DNA from: Chromatiales bacterium
Lineage (GTDB): Bacteria; Pseudomonadota; Gammaproteobacteria; UBA6429; Thiohalophilaceae
Direction: 5' to 3'
Assembly (NCBI GenBank): GCA_027076325.1
Contig: JALTJZ010000044.1
Coordinates: forward strand, 1,319-57,431
DNA length: 56,113 bases
The notes beneath the pieces are model-generated. The model searched no databases and was not told the origin of the DNA. It saw only the letters and a program-made list of their open reading frames with translations. Position numbers and translations under genes: made by a program. This document shows, one piece after another, positions 44,043-52,356 of the stretch (positions are counted from its first letter, which is position 1; each line of letters starts with the position of its first letter).

Positions 44043-44189
44043 TATTCTTCCATTGCGTTAAACGCTGCGCTATAAAACACACATGCTTCCCTGTCATTTT
44101 TTGACGTCCTGTCGGTCCTGCTATATTAATAAAAAAGATATTTTTATCCCGGTTTTTGCTGCCGGGCTAAACGATAGTTACAGCTAGTT

Positions 44190-46466
44190 TTATTTTTTGT
44201 CGATTGTTATCGTACCGTTCCAATCTTTATTGGTTAAATTTTCACCGGTTAATTTTCCATCAGCCGCTATTGTACGCTGTTGCTTACTTTGTTGTAAATA
44301 AAATCGCGCAACACCATCGGTCGGGTTCATTTTGCAAATATCCACGAATGCGATTTCGGCCTCTTTAAACTGGCCATGTCTGAAAAGAGCCAATGCCTGA
44401 TGGAATCGCTCAACTTTTTGTAGTTCGGTGTCGCTTGCATTTGCTTTAAGCTGAATAATTTCATAAAGGGTGATGGCATTATGTTTGCCCGCAAGAATAA
44501 AATTACCAATGTTGCGAGTAAGGAACTGTTCTGTTTTTGTTATTACTTCTTCTGAAGCAAGTAAGTATGTGCTGAAATATTTATTTAGCCCTTCAATTCG
44601 ATTGGTTGTATTTACAACATCACCGACGGCACGGTATTCATAATGATCGACCGCCCCCACATTGCCCACCATCATTTCACCGGCATGTAAGCCGATTCGG
44701 GTGGGGAGGGTTAGTGTATGGTTGTTTATTGTGTATTTCTTATTATGTTTCTTTACTATTTCAATCGCGGTTAGGCAGGCCTGTATTCTGCTTTCGAGGT
44801 TATTTTGGATCTCAGGGTTAACGCTACTTGTCTGGTTTACAAAAGGCAACCAGAGTGCCAGCATCGCATCACCAATAATGTCGGAGACAACCCCATTGTT
44901 TTTTCTGACGATTGAAAATAATGTTTCATAGTACTGGTTCATCAGTTCAGCAAGATCGTTGGGGCTGAGGCTTTCTGCAAGTTGAGTATATTGCTCGGCA
45001 TCGGTTGCCATGCAAATTCCGTATTGTAATGTCTGTGAATGCTGAATGGGTTGCTTTTGTTCGGTGAGCAAATCCACCATTGTTTCCGGTACATAGTAGC
45101 TAAAAGCCTGGTGTAATTTTTTGCGTGCACGGTAGCTGTCCAGTGCATACCAGCTGATGCCTAAAACCAGCGCAAGTGGCGCTTGAATTAATAAGGGCAC
45201 AAATATAGGTAGCCAGAGTGTGTGCTCAGTAAATTGATAAAAGGCAATGTATAAGTAAGTTGCGGATAAAATAAGCCACAAGCCAAGCGCAACTATTTCA
45301 CGAAACATGCGGGATACAACGGCAATAATAAATCCAAAACCAATAACAATAAGAAAAGTCGACTGCATTGATAGTGGTTTAATCGTACTGTTATGCAGTA
45401 AATTTGAAAAAGCCGTTGCGGCTATTTCTATACCACTTAGATCCAGTCCATTCGCCTGTGAAAACACCGTGTGAAAATTATCTTTTTGTTCTGGTTCCAG
45501 TTTTTCTGAAAAACCAATAAACACAGCTTTGTTTTTAAAACTGAAACCAGCAGGAAGGTTATTTTCCAGAACCTGATCATAGGTCAGTGTTTTTATTGTA
45601 CGTGGTGGGCCATAAAAATTCAGGTAAGGTTGAGGGTTTTCAATATAGGCAGACAGTAAATTTACCAGTGCCGTTTTGTTTTGTGAGTAAATCAGGTTTT
45701 TAAGTTGTACATACTTTTTATCGTTAGTGCTCAAACCCTCGCGTAATTGTTTAGCCTGTGCGGTTAATGGAATGCGGGTTGCAAGTGCAGGCAGTGTTTT
45801 TTGCAGGTAGGCATTCAGGTCAGCTTGAAGGTAATAGTGCAACGTAACAAGTGGGATGGTGGGGGTATCGCCTGAGGTTGAGCGGAAAGTCCAGAAGCGG
45901 GTTACTTTTGCCGGGAATTTGGGTAGGGTAAAAGGCGCAACGGCTAAAGCCGATTCCTTGAATAAGGCCAGTGGTGCGTGAATGGTTTCTATACTAAAAA
46001 TATTTTCGGCGCTGAGTGTTTTGGGTGTTTGGCCTGATATATTAAGTAGCTCCCGACGTAATTTTGCAAAAAGCACAACATTGCCGGCCTGTTTTATGGC
46101 GGTTGCCATGACCAAATCATGATTTTTGTCCCGTGCCTGTTTAAAGAAAATATCAAACGCAATAACACGTGCACCAGCTTTATTTAATTTTTTAATCACG
46201 CGTGCATGATAATCACGGCTCCATGAGAGGGGTTCATTGCTAAAACCATAATGTGACGATGCGACTTTATCAATGGCAACAATAGCGACTTCGGCAGGCG
46301 GGGGAAGGGCACCGCGTAGTTTAAATAATGTGTCGAGGCCGACTCTTTCTTCGACTGAGGTCGTAGCGGTAAATAGCTGAACGCTTATACCAACAAAAAT
46401 AACTAAAATGCTTAATATTACACTTTTATATATTGTTATTTTTGGTATGGTAGGCATAACAGTCAA
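44190..46466 (-). CDS. CHASE2-domain class III adenylate cyclase
   Basis: The 758-residue membrane protein has an N-terminal helix (about 14-32), a large periplasmic CHASE2 sensor (about 35-365; EERVGLDTLFKLRGALPPP, VAIVAIDKVA), three membrane helices (about 370-445) and a cytoplasmic class III cyclase domain (about 475-665). Both metal Asp (ATDAEQYT, IIGDAML) and the catalytic Asn/Arg (VVNTTNR) are kept. The usual substrate-selecting Lys and Asp/Thr are replaced by Asp (SDIIGD) and Arg (EYRAVGD), a pattern common to CHASE2 cyclases. A TPR-like tail (about 690-735) ends the protein. A Crp-like gene is divergent 115 bp away, and the FecR-TPR-barrel gene is downstream, so cAMP signalling in response to an envelope cue is likely. 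Confidence 0.9.
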   Translation of the reverse strand: MTVMPTIPKITIYKSVILSILVIFVGISVQLFTATTSVEERVGLDTLFKLRGALPPPAEVAIVAIDKVASSHYGFSNEPLSWSRDYHARVIKKLNKAGARVIAFDIFFKQARDKNHDLVMATAIKQAGNVVLFAKLRRELLNISGQTPKTLSAENIFSIETIHAPLALFKESALAVAPFTLPKFPAKVTRFWTFRSTSGDTPTIPLVTLHYYLQADLNAYLQKTLPALATRIPLTAQAKQLREGLSTNDKKYVQLKNLIYSQNKTALVNLLSAYIENPQPYLNFYGPPRTIKTLTYDQVLENNLPAGFSFKNKAVFIGFSEKLEPEQKDNFHTVFSQANGLDLSGIEIAATAFSNLLHNSTIKPLSMQSTFLIVIGFGFIIAVVSRMFREIVALGLWLILSATYLYIAFYQFTEHTLWLPIFVPLLIQAPLALVLGISWYALDSYRARKKLHQAFSYYVPETMVDLLTEQKQPIQHSQTLQYGICMATDAEQYTQLAESLSPNDLAELMNQYYETLFSIVRKNNGVVSDIIGDAMLALWLPFVNQTSSVNPEIQNNLESRIQACLTAIEIVKKHNKKYTINNHTLTLPTRIGLHAGEMMVGNVGAVDHYEYRAVGDVVNTTNRIEGLNKYFSTYLLASEEVITKTEQFLTRNIGNFILAGKHNAITLYEIIQLKANASDTELQKVERFHQALALFRHGQFKEAEIAFVDICKMNPTDGVARFYLQQSKQQRTIAADGKLTGENLTNKDWNGTITIDKK

Positions 46467-46509
46467 TAATCCAGGTGTAATTCTACCTTTGCTGTAGAGG
46501 ATTTACGTT

Positions 46510-46550
46510 GTTATAAGTTACTATTTCTTCTAAGAATGCTAACGTATAAC
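46510..46550. promoter_or_regulatory. Dyad-symmetric element in the cyclase/Crp divergent promoter region
   Basis: GTTATAAGTTA (46510-46520) and TAACGTATAAC (46540-46550) are inverted copies with one mismatch in 11. They enclose a smaller inverted pair TTCTT / AAGAA (46525-46529, 46532-46536) with nearly the same centre. The element occupies the 115-bp gap between the divergent start codons of the CHASE2 cyclase and the Crp-like regulator. It does not match the E. coli CRP site TGTGA-N6-TCACA. It could be the operator for a local regulator. Confidence 0.5.
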
Positions 46551-46581
46551 TTGAAAAATATCATATTTAAAAGATAATGCT

Positions 46582-47286
46582 ATGGAAGCGCTAAAATACA
46601 AACAAAAACCAAATGCTAACCCCGAGGCAAAAATGGTTAAAATGTTAAGAAACGTGCCAATCTTTGATAATTTATCAGACGATGAGCTAGAAGCGGTTAA
46701 AAAATGTGCAGTTACGCGCAATTTCCCCAAAAACAGTGTCATTATTAACGAGGGCGATAGTTCCGACAGCCTCTATATTATATTAAAAGGCCGTGTAACG
46801 ATTTTCCTGAGTGACGAAAATGGCAAAGAAGTTGTTTTAAACTCACAAGGTGAAGGCAGTTATTTTGGTGAGCTGGCACTGGTGGACGATGACAAACGTT
46901 CGGCCTCCGTTGTTACCGCCGAAAAATCGACTTTTATTGTTATTAGCAAAGCTGATTTCAAAAAGGTTTTGTCCTCTAATCCCGAACTGGCCTTTAATCT
47001 TATTCGCGGCCTAACGCATCGGGTGCGTGATTTAACCGATAACGTTAGAAGCCTTGCTTTATTAGACGTTTACGGGCGTGTTGCTAAAACCCTGCTGTCT
47101 TTAGCGGAAGAAAAAGAGGATGGGCTGGTGATTGATATGAAGCTGACTCAACAGGATATTGCCAACCGAGTCGGTGCATCACGTGAAATGGTGGCAAAAA
47201 TTCTTAAAGATTTAACCATTGGTGGTTATATCAGCAGCGACCATAAACGGATAACAATCCACGAGCGCTTGCCTTCTCATTATTAA
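46582..47286 (+). CDS. Crp/Fnr-family transcription regulator, cAMP-binding type
   Basis: The 234-residue protein has an N-terminal cyclic-nucleotide-binding domain (about 22-140) and a C-terminal helix-turn-helix (about 155-225) with the recognition helix near SREMVAKILKDL. The phosphate-binding cassette YFGELALVDDDKRSASV keeps the Glu and Arg that hold cAMP in E. coli CRP. It lacks the N-terminal Cys cluster of FNR, so it does not explain the FNR-type box near hppA. Its divergent neighbour is a class III adenylate cyclase, the obvious cAMP source. The ribosome site is weak. It ends in a strong terminator. Confidence 0.9.
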   Translation: MEALKYKQKPNANPEAKMVKMLRNVPIFDNLSDDELEAVKKCAVTRNFPKNSVIINEGDSSDSLYIILKGRVTIFLSDENGKEVVLNSQGEGSYFGELALVDDDKRSASVVTAEKSTFIVISKADFKKVLSSNPELAFNLIRGLTHRVRDLTDNVRSLALLDVYGRVAKTLLSLAEEKEDGLVIDMKLTQQDIANRVGASREMVAKILKDLTIGGYISSDHKRITIHERLPSHY

Positions 47287-47314
47287 TTGTAAGTTTCTAT
47301 TTGAGTGAGTAACG

Positions 47315-47350
47315 GAAAAAGCCAACGCAGATCCAGTTTGGCTTTTTTTG
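47315..47350 (+). terminator. Terminator after the Crp-like gene
   Basis: An AAAAAGCCAA / TTGGCTTTTT stem with a 12-nt loop is followed by a T run, 30 nt after the stop codon. Because A/T runs flank both sides it may serve the convergent LuxR-type gene also. Confidence 0.88.
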
Positions 47351-47394
47351 TTTATTTTATGCTTAAGTCTAAAATGAAATTTATTAGTCAGGTA

Positions 47395-48021
47395 TTAGGC
47401 TAGCATATAAGCCGCTTCTTCACTGACCATGCGGAATAAATCCACATTACGCTCTATCTCCAGTTTATTAAAAATACGATAGCGATAGGTATTTACCGTT
47501 TTAGGACTAATCGACAATTCTGAAGAAACACTTTTAATGTTCATACCATTGGCCAGCATATAGGTTATTTCAAGTTCACGCTTTGACAGGCTATTAAAGC
47601 TGGAAGGGTATTCACTATTAATAACCATTTTGCTCAGGTCGATGCTGAGGTATTGTTGCCCGCGCATGACAAAGTTAATAGATTGAACCAGCTCTTCAGC
47701 AGGTGATTTATAGCTGACAATGGCGGCTACGCCGGCATTTAACAGCTTCAATAAAAACTGCTTATGCGCCATAGGCATAATTAAAATCTTTTTTACCGCG
47801 GGTGTTTGCTGGTGTAGCTTTTTTATTTTATTAAAAAGGCTATTTGAATAGCCGATAGCACAGTAAACAATCACATCTTGTTTAAACTGCGTGTAGGGTA
47901 ACGGTTTATATTCTATGTCTGATGTGACTGTCTGTAACTTAAAGGTTGTTTCATCCTGTAGTAAACGAGTAATAGCTTCAACGGATAAAACATGTTCGCC
48001 ATAGATAGAAATGTTAAGCAT
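47395..48021 (-). CDS. LuxR/FixJ-type regulator with a degenerate receiver
   Basis: The 208-residue protein has an N-terminal receiver-like domain (about 1-118) and a C-terminal LuxR-type helix-turn-helix (about 140-205: SLSKRELEITYMLANGM, ISPKTVNTYRYRIFNKL). At the phospho-acceptor site the sequence is DVIVY-Cys54, and the acidic pair is Gly-Glu-His (ISIYGEH), so normal phosphorylation is excluded. DNA-binding part looks intact, hence the protein is probably controlled by another signal, perhaps thiol chemistry at Cys54. A short inverted repeat GTACG-caa-CGTAC lies about 25 bp upstream of the start and might be its own operator. Confidence 0.88.
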   Translation of the reverse strand: MLNISIYGEHVLSVEAITRLLQDETTFKLQTVTSDIEYKPLPYTQFKQDVIVYCAIGYSNSLFNKIKKLHQQTPAVKKILIMPMAHKQFLLKLLNAGVAAIVSYKSPAEELVQSINFVMRGQQYLSIDLSKMVINSEYPSSFNSLSKRELEITYMLANGMNIKSVSSELSISPKTVNTYRYRIFNKLEIERNVDLFRMVSEEAAYMLA

Positions 48022-48343
48022 TTGTCAGTCCTGAGTTACTTAAGTAGGTACGCAACGTACTTTTAATAAATTGGGAGCAAGAATAATGCCTGTGATGGTG
48101 TTGGCGTTCTGTGGGAAGTTACTGCTTAAAAAGGTGCATAATTCACATTTTTTTTAGTAAAAGTGGTTTAAGGTAATGTTGAATTTAATCGTAGATTAGC
48201 CAAAAATGCAGTTATGGGAAGGGTGGCTAAACAGAAAAAATAGATATCTCATTGTATCGATATCAGCTTATTACAAAAAATTTCTGGCGGGGACAGGGTT
48301 GGGTCTGAGTCTGAGTCTGAATCAGGATAAGGGGGATAAAAAA
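48022..48343. other. Intergenic region upstream of the small membrane ORF
   Basis: This 320-bp stretch holds the likely promoter of the LuxR-type gene, the GTACG-caa-CGTAC dyad near its start, a threefold GTCTGA direct repeat (48303-48320) and a GGGGG site before the small ORF at 48344. No longer gene is convincing. Confidence 0.5.
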
Positions 48344-48433
48344 ATGGAGTTAAAATCAGTACATCAAATGCTGCTTATAGGAAGCCTTGTTTTAATTAAC
48401 GTAATCTCACTTGTTATTTTATATATGCTTTAG
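48344..48433 (+). CDS. Small single-helix membrane peptide, 29 residues
   Basis: An ATG preceded by AAGGGGGATAAAAAA begins a 29-residue peptide that is mostly one hydrophobic helix (LLIGSLVLINVISLVILYM) with an N-terminal charged segment MELKSVHQ. The stop is 2 nt from the convergent pyrC stop. Such tiny membrane proteins are often real but missed; evidence is limited to the start signal and helix. A longer in-frame extension to 48206 has no ribosome site. Confidence 0.45.
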   Translation: MELKSVHQMLLIGSLVLINVISLVILYML

Positions 48434-48434
48434 T

Positions 48435-49466
48435 TTACGTTAGCTTCCATTGCATCATCTCACCGGCTTTAAGCGGGATAAGTGTGTTGTTTCCAAATTG
48501 GTAATGCTGTGGAATTTGCCAGGGTTCTTTTATCAGAGTAATTTTATCGGGATTTAGTGGGAGTTGATAATAATCAGCACCATAAACGCTGGCAAAGCCT
48601 TCGAGTTTATCCAGCGCATTATTTTTTTCAAACGCTTCTGCATAGAGTTCGATAGCGGCATGTGCGCTATATATGCCAGCACAACCACAGGCGTTTTGTT
48701 TTGCTGTCTGTGAATGCGGTGCACTGTCTGTGCCTAAAAAGAATTTCGGGTTGCCACTGGTGGCGGCTTTAACAAGCGCTTCGCGGTGTTGCTCGCGTTT
48801 TAATATTGGCAGGCAATAATAATGCGGCCGAATACCACCTTTGAAAATATCATTACGATTAAATAATAAATGCTGTGGTGTAATGGTGGCTGCTATGTTT
48901 TTTGAGGTGGACTGAATAAAGTCAACCGCCTGTGCAGTTGTAATATGTTCCAGTACCACTTTTAATTCTGGAAAATCTTTTAATAGTGGTTGTAAAACAG
49001 AGTCAATAAAAACAGCTTCACGATCAAACACATCTATTTCGGGTGTGGTGACTTCACCGTGTATTAGTAACGGCATACCATGTTGTTGTAAACTTTCGAG
49101 CGCAGCATAGGTTTTCTTTAAATCAGTGACGCCGGCATCGGAGTTGGTGGTTGCGCCTGCAGGGTAATATTTAACGGCATGTACAATGCCGCTTTGTTTG
49201 GCGGCTGCAATCTCACTCGCACGCATATTGTCGGTTAAGTACAGTGTCATTAGTGGCGTGAAATGAATGCCGTTGGGAACGGCTGCCTGAATGCGTTGTT
49301 GATAGGCTACCGCTTGTTCCATTGTGGTAATTGGTGGCTTTAAATTTGGCATAATAATCGCGCGGCCAAAGCGTGCTGCAGTGTGTGGGATAATATCGTT
49401 TAATACCTCACCATCACGGACATGCAAATGCCAGTCATCGGGGCGAATAAGGGTAATTGAATTCAT
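48435..49466 (-). CDS. pyrC: Dihydroorotase
   Basis: PyrC closes N-carbamoyl-aspartate to dihydroorotate in pyrimidine synthesis. The 343-residue length and start MNSITLIRPDDWHLHVRDG match the E. coli (type II, zinc) enzyme. Metal and active-site motifs are present: HLHVRDG (two His), HAVKYYPAGATTNSD with the Lys that is carboxylated, LLIHGEV, VLEHITT and GTDSAPH. It is transcribed alone. Confidence 0.97.
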   Translation of the reverse strand: MNSITLIRPDDWHLHVRDGEVLNDIIPHTAARFGRAIIMPNLKPPITTMEQAVAYQQRIQAAVPNGIHFTPLMTLYLTDNMRASEIAAAKQSGIVHAVKYYPAGATTNSDAGVTDLKKTYAALESLQQHGMPLLIHGEVTTPEIDVFDREAVFIDSVLQPLLKDFPELKVVLEHITTAQAVDFIQSTSKNIAATITPQHLLFNRNDIFKGGIRPHYYCLPILKREQHREALVKAATSGNPKFFLGTDSAPHSQTAKQNACGCAGIYSAHAAIELYAEAFEKNNALDKLEGFASVYGADYYQLPLNPDKITLIKEPWQIPQHYQFGNNTLIPLKAGEMMQWKLT

Positions 49467-49498
49467 ATATTAATTATCGCAGTGAATGCTGTTAATCG

Positions 49499-50053
49499 CT
49501 AGTGCTTTAAGCTGTTTTTGATTTTCAATATGGATAAAAAAATTGCGCAGGGTATGCCTATCCAGATGAGTTCACTTAATATCACACGCAGGCCATAAGA
49601 GCTGAAAAAGGCGCTCACGCCTATTGGAGAAACTTGAATGGGTTGCCAGGGTAAAAAATAGCGTGTGGTATCAAAAGGTGAGAAAAAGGCAACACCGAGG
49701 CCGCCATTGGTCATTGCATCCAGCAGGCCATGTGAAGCGCTACTTAGAAATAAAATAGTGATGGCTGTAAAGCTTGTTTTAGATAAAAGCAGGCAATGCC
49801 TGTAATCGGGTAAACGCAGCAGTAGCAGCCATAAAACGATTGCCCAGATAAAGGCAAAAAACAGTGAGTGCGTTAATCCCCGATGCCCCCATAAGTCACC
49901 GTAGGCAATACCAAACTGAAAGGCCAGTACATCTATGTCTGGTATGATAGAGGATATGATAACAAGAAATAAAAATTTATTAGTGAGTAATGGATTTTTA
50001 GTCGTTTTGGTAATGGTGTATGCGACCAGCGTATGGGTAAATATAGATGCCAT
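49499..50053 (-). CDS. YdjM-family inner-membrane metal-dependent hydrolase-like protein
   Basis: The 184-residue membrane protein (start MASIFTHTLVAY) has about four helices and the conserved polar motifs IIPDIDVLAF, GHRGLTHSLFFA and SSASHGLLDAMTNGG, with several His and Asp that could bind a metal. E. coli YdjM is of this family and belongs to the SOS regulon; I saw no LexA box here. The true substrate is unknown. Start 50053 is preferred to a longer frame that adds an unrelated 11-residue leader. Confidence 0.85.
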   Translation of the reverse strand: MASIFTHTLVAYTITKTTKNPLLTNKFLFLVIISSIIPDIDVLAFQFGIAYGDLWGHRGLTHSLFFAFIWAIVLWLLLLRLPDYRHCLLLSKTSFTAITILFLSSASHGLLDAMTNGGLGVAFFSPFDTTRYFLPWQPIQVSPIGVSAFFSSYGLRVILSELIWIGIPCAIFLSILKIKNSLKH

Positions 50054-50109
50054 AGAAAAATTTATATAAACAGGCCCGGTGAACAAAGATAGCCGGGCAC
50101 ATTTAGTTT

Positions 50110-50289
50110 TTATTTAAAGCCAAGTTTTTTAAACAACATAATACTTGGGCAGGTTCCGGTAATGCCCGCAAATGCTAGACCAATTGCCGGTATATATAAA
50201 AGCCAGTGCACAGAACTATAACCGGACAGGTAAATACCACTGGCTACCAGAGCAGACATTACTAATAAAAACATTCTTATTGCGGTCAT
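50110..50289 (-). CDS. Small membrane protein of the DUF2892 (YgaP-TM) family
   Basis: The 59-residue protein has two hydrophobic helices and the family hallmark GTCPSIMLFKKLG near the C-terminus. Similar domains are found alone or fused to rhodanese (YgaP). ATG 50289 is preceded by GGGGAAAA. It is 56 bp upstream of the YdjM-like gene on the same strand, so the two may be co-transcribed. Function unknown; redox or sulfur roles are suspected in the family. Confidence 0.85.
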   Translation of the reverse strand: MTAIRMFLLVMSALVASGIYLSGYSSVHWLLYIPAIGLAFAGITGTCPSIMLFKKLGFK

Positions 50290-50546
50290 TATTTTTCCCC
50301 TTTGTTTATGTATGTACAATAAAACTGTAACGCAGTCGGCGCTGGCCTGGCAATCTAAAAATGAAATTATTTTATATATTGAGGAGCACGGCTGTTTTAT
50401 TAACTTCAGATAAAAGTGCTGGTTTTATTATCGGTTAAGAACTAAAAGCGAGTATTTTATTCTGAGGTATAAAATGAGGCAGGTGTATCATTGCCTTATT
50501 GTCGAGTTTACAGGGGGATGTCTTATTTAACTATGGCAATGATGTA

Positions 50547-51944
50547 TTATTCATTAATGCCGCCCTGCGTTAACATAGCAGGGTTTAACAGGCGTTCCAG
50601 TTCTTGTTCACCTAAATCGGTTTCTTCCATTGCTACTTCAAAAATAGCCCGTTTTTCTTTATAGGCTTTTTTTGCAATTGCGGCGCCTTTCTCGTAACCG
50701 ATAGCGCGGTTGAGAGCGGTGACCAGAATTGGGTTTTTATCCAGTGCACTTTCTATGTTTTCAATATTAACGGTAAAGCCGGTGATGGCTTTATCGGCTA
50801 ATACATTTGCGGCATTACTGAGTAATTCAATACTTTGCAATAAGTTATATGCGATAACCGGAAGCATCACATTAAGCTGGAATGTACCGGATTGCCCTGC
50901 AACAGTGATGGTTGTGTGGTTGCCCATAACCTGTGCGCAGACCATCGCAACCGCTTCGGGAATAACCGGATTGACCTTGCCGGGCATAATGGAACTGCCG
51001 GGTTGTAATGCGGGCAGGGCAATTTCGCCAATACCGGCGAGTGGGCCGGAGTTCATCCAGCGCAGGTCGTTGGAAATTTTCATCAGTGCAACGGCTAACG
51101 TATTGAGTTGGCCACTCATTTCGACTGCGCTGTCCTGTGTGGCTAGTCCAACAAATTTATTAGCCATTGAGGTAAAGGTAATGCCGGTTTCTGAATATAA
51201 AACTTCCGCAACGCGTTCGCCAAAATCTTCATGGCAGTTGACACCCGTGCCAACAGCGGTCCCACCTTGCGGTAAGGCATGCAGGCGTTCCAGAGAATCC
51301 TCAATACGTTCAATGCAGATACGAATTTGATCTGACCAGGCGGTTATTTCCTGCCCCATGGTAACGGGCATGGCATCCATTAAATGGGTGCGGCCGGTTT
51401 TTACAATATGCTCCGCTTGCTGTGCTTTGTCGTCTAATGTATCTGTCAGGTTTTTTAGTGCGGGCAATAATTGTTCTGTGATTTCAATAGTGGCACTAAC
51501 GTGAATGGTGGTTGGAATAACATCGTTGGAGCTTTGGCTCATATTGACGTGATCATTCGGGTGGATTTCCAGACCAGAGTCACGTGTTGCGGCGGTTGCA
51601 ATCACTTCATTGGCATTCATATTGGTACTGGTGCCGGAGCCTGTCTGAAATACGTCAATAGGAAACTGGTTGTCATAAATGCCATCGGCAACATCATCGG
51701 CAGTGTGTTTAATTGCATTGTAAATTTCTTTGTCCATCAACCCCAGTTTGAAATTGGCTTTGGCGCAGGCATGTTTTACTAAACCTAAAGCATGAATAAA
51801 AGCGGCAGGCATTGACATACCGCTGATAGGGAAATTATCAACCGCGCGTTGGGTTTGTGCACCGTAAAGTGCATCGGCGGGGACTTCCAGTTCGCCCATG
51901 CTATCAGTTACTTTTCTTTTTGAATCTGGTTTTTTCTTAGCCAT
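50547..51944 (-). CDS. fumC: Fumarate hydratase class II
   Basis: FumC interconverts fumarate and malate without an iron-sulfur cluster. The 465-residue protein has the superfamily signatures GSSIMPGKVNP, TGSGTSTNMNANEV and HPNDHVNMSQSSND, and the catalytic His of KTGRTHLMDAMP. The N-terminal KKKPDSKRKV is a short basic extension. Its start overlaps the end of the next gene upstream by 8 nt (MAKKK within the last codons), so translation is coupled. Confidence 0.97.
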   Translation of the reverse strand: MAKKKPDSKRKVTDSMGELEVPADALYGAQTQRAVDNFPISGMSMPAAFIHALGLVKHACAKANFKLGLMDKEIYNAIKHTADDVADGIYDNQFPIDVFQTGSGTSTNMNANEVIATAATRDSGLEIHPNDHVNMSQSSNDVIPTTIHVSATIEITEQLLPALKNLTDTLDDKAQQAEHIVKTGRTHLMDAMPVTMGQEITAWSDQIRICIERIEDSLERLHALPQGGTAVGTGVNCHEDFGERVAEVLYSETGITFTSMANKFVGLATQDSAVEMSGQLNTLAVALMKISNDLRWMNSGPLAGIGEIALPALQPGSSIMPGKVNPVIPEAVAMVCAQVMGNHTTITVAGQSGTFQLNVMLPVIAYNLLQSIELLSNAANVLADKAITGFTVNIENIESALDKNPILVTALNRAIGYEKGAAIAKKAYKEKRAIFEVAMEETDLGEQELERLLNPAMLTQGGINE

Positions 51945-52356
51945 TTGCCAGTTGTCCTATTTCCATTTTTTGCCAGCTGTGAATTTTTTCTTCAACAACT
52001 CGCCAGTTATCGTCTTGTTCGCGTTCCAGTAAAATATCTTTACGGATAATGTAGGCTTTCCCTTCCGTTGCCATCATCTGTTCTTCAACTTCAAACCCCA
52101 GTCGACGTTGTTGATCGTTTTTAATGCGAATAATTTTGTACTGTAAACTGAATAAGCGATTACGTAAAAATTCATTATGACGGCGGTATAACCATTGCTG
52201 GTAATTGAGGGTATCAATCCCCGGAATACCATAAACATGCACATGTTTGGAAACCAGCCGCATATGTTCATTAATGTCCTGGTTTTTCACCGAGGCGCTA
52301 ATCGCCTTCAGCCAGTCTTCTGCAATATGTAATGCCATGCTCTTATAGTCGTTCAT
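51937..52356 (-). CDS. Hypothetical NTF2/SnoaL-like protein upstream of fumC
   Basis: The 139-residue soluble protein has an N-terminal helical part (DYKSMALHIAEDWLKAI) followed by a curved beta-sheet-like pattern (KAYIIRKDILLEREQDDNWRVVEEKIHSW) that resembles the NTF2/SnoaL fold. No known motif identified. It overlaps fumC by 8 nt and precedes it in the same transcript, so a role linked to fumarase or the same pathway is possible. Confidence 0.7.
   Translation of the reverse strand: MNDYKSMALHIAEDWLKAISASVKNQDINEHMRLVSKHVHVYGIPGIDTLNYQQWLYRRHNEFLRNRLFSLQYKIIRIKNDQQRRLGFEVEEQMMATEGKAYIIRKDILLEREQDDNWRVVEEKIHSWQKMEIGQLANG

Noticed and set aside
46467-46581. Canonical E. coli-type CRP site in the cyclase/Crp gap
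   Set aside because: No TGTGA-N6-TCACA match; the dyad there has a different sequence.
50487-50544. ATCATTGCC / GGCAATGAT pair after fumC as a terminator
   Set aside because: The loop is about 39 nt and no T tract follows, so a terminator is not supported.
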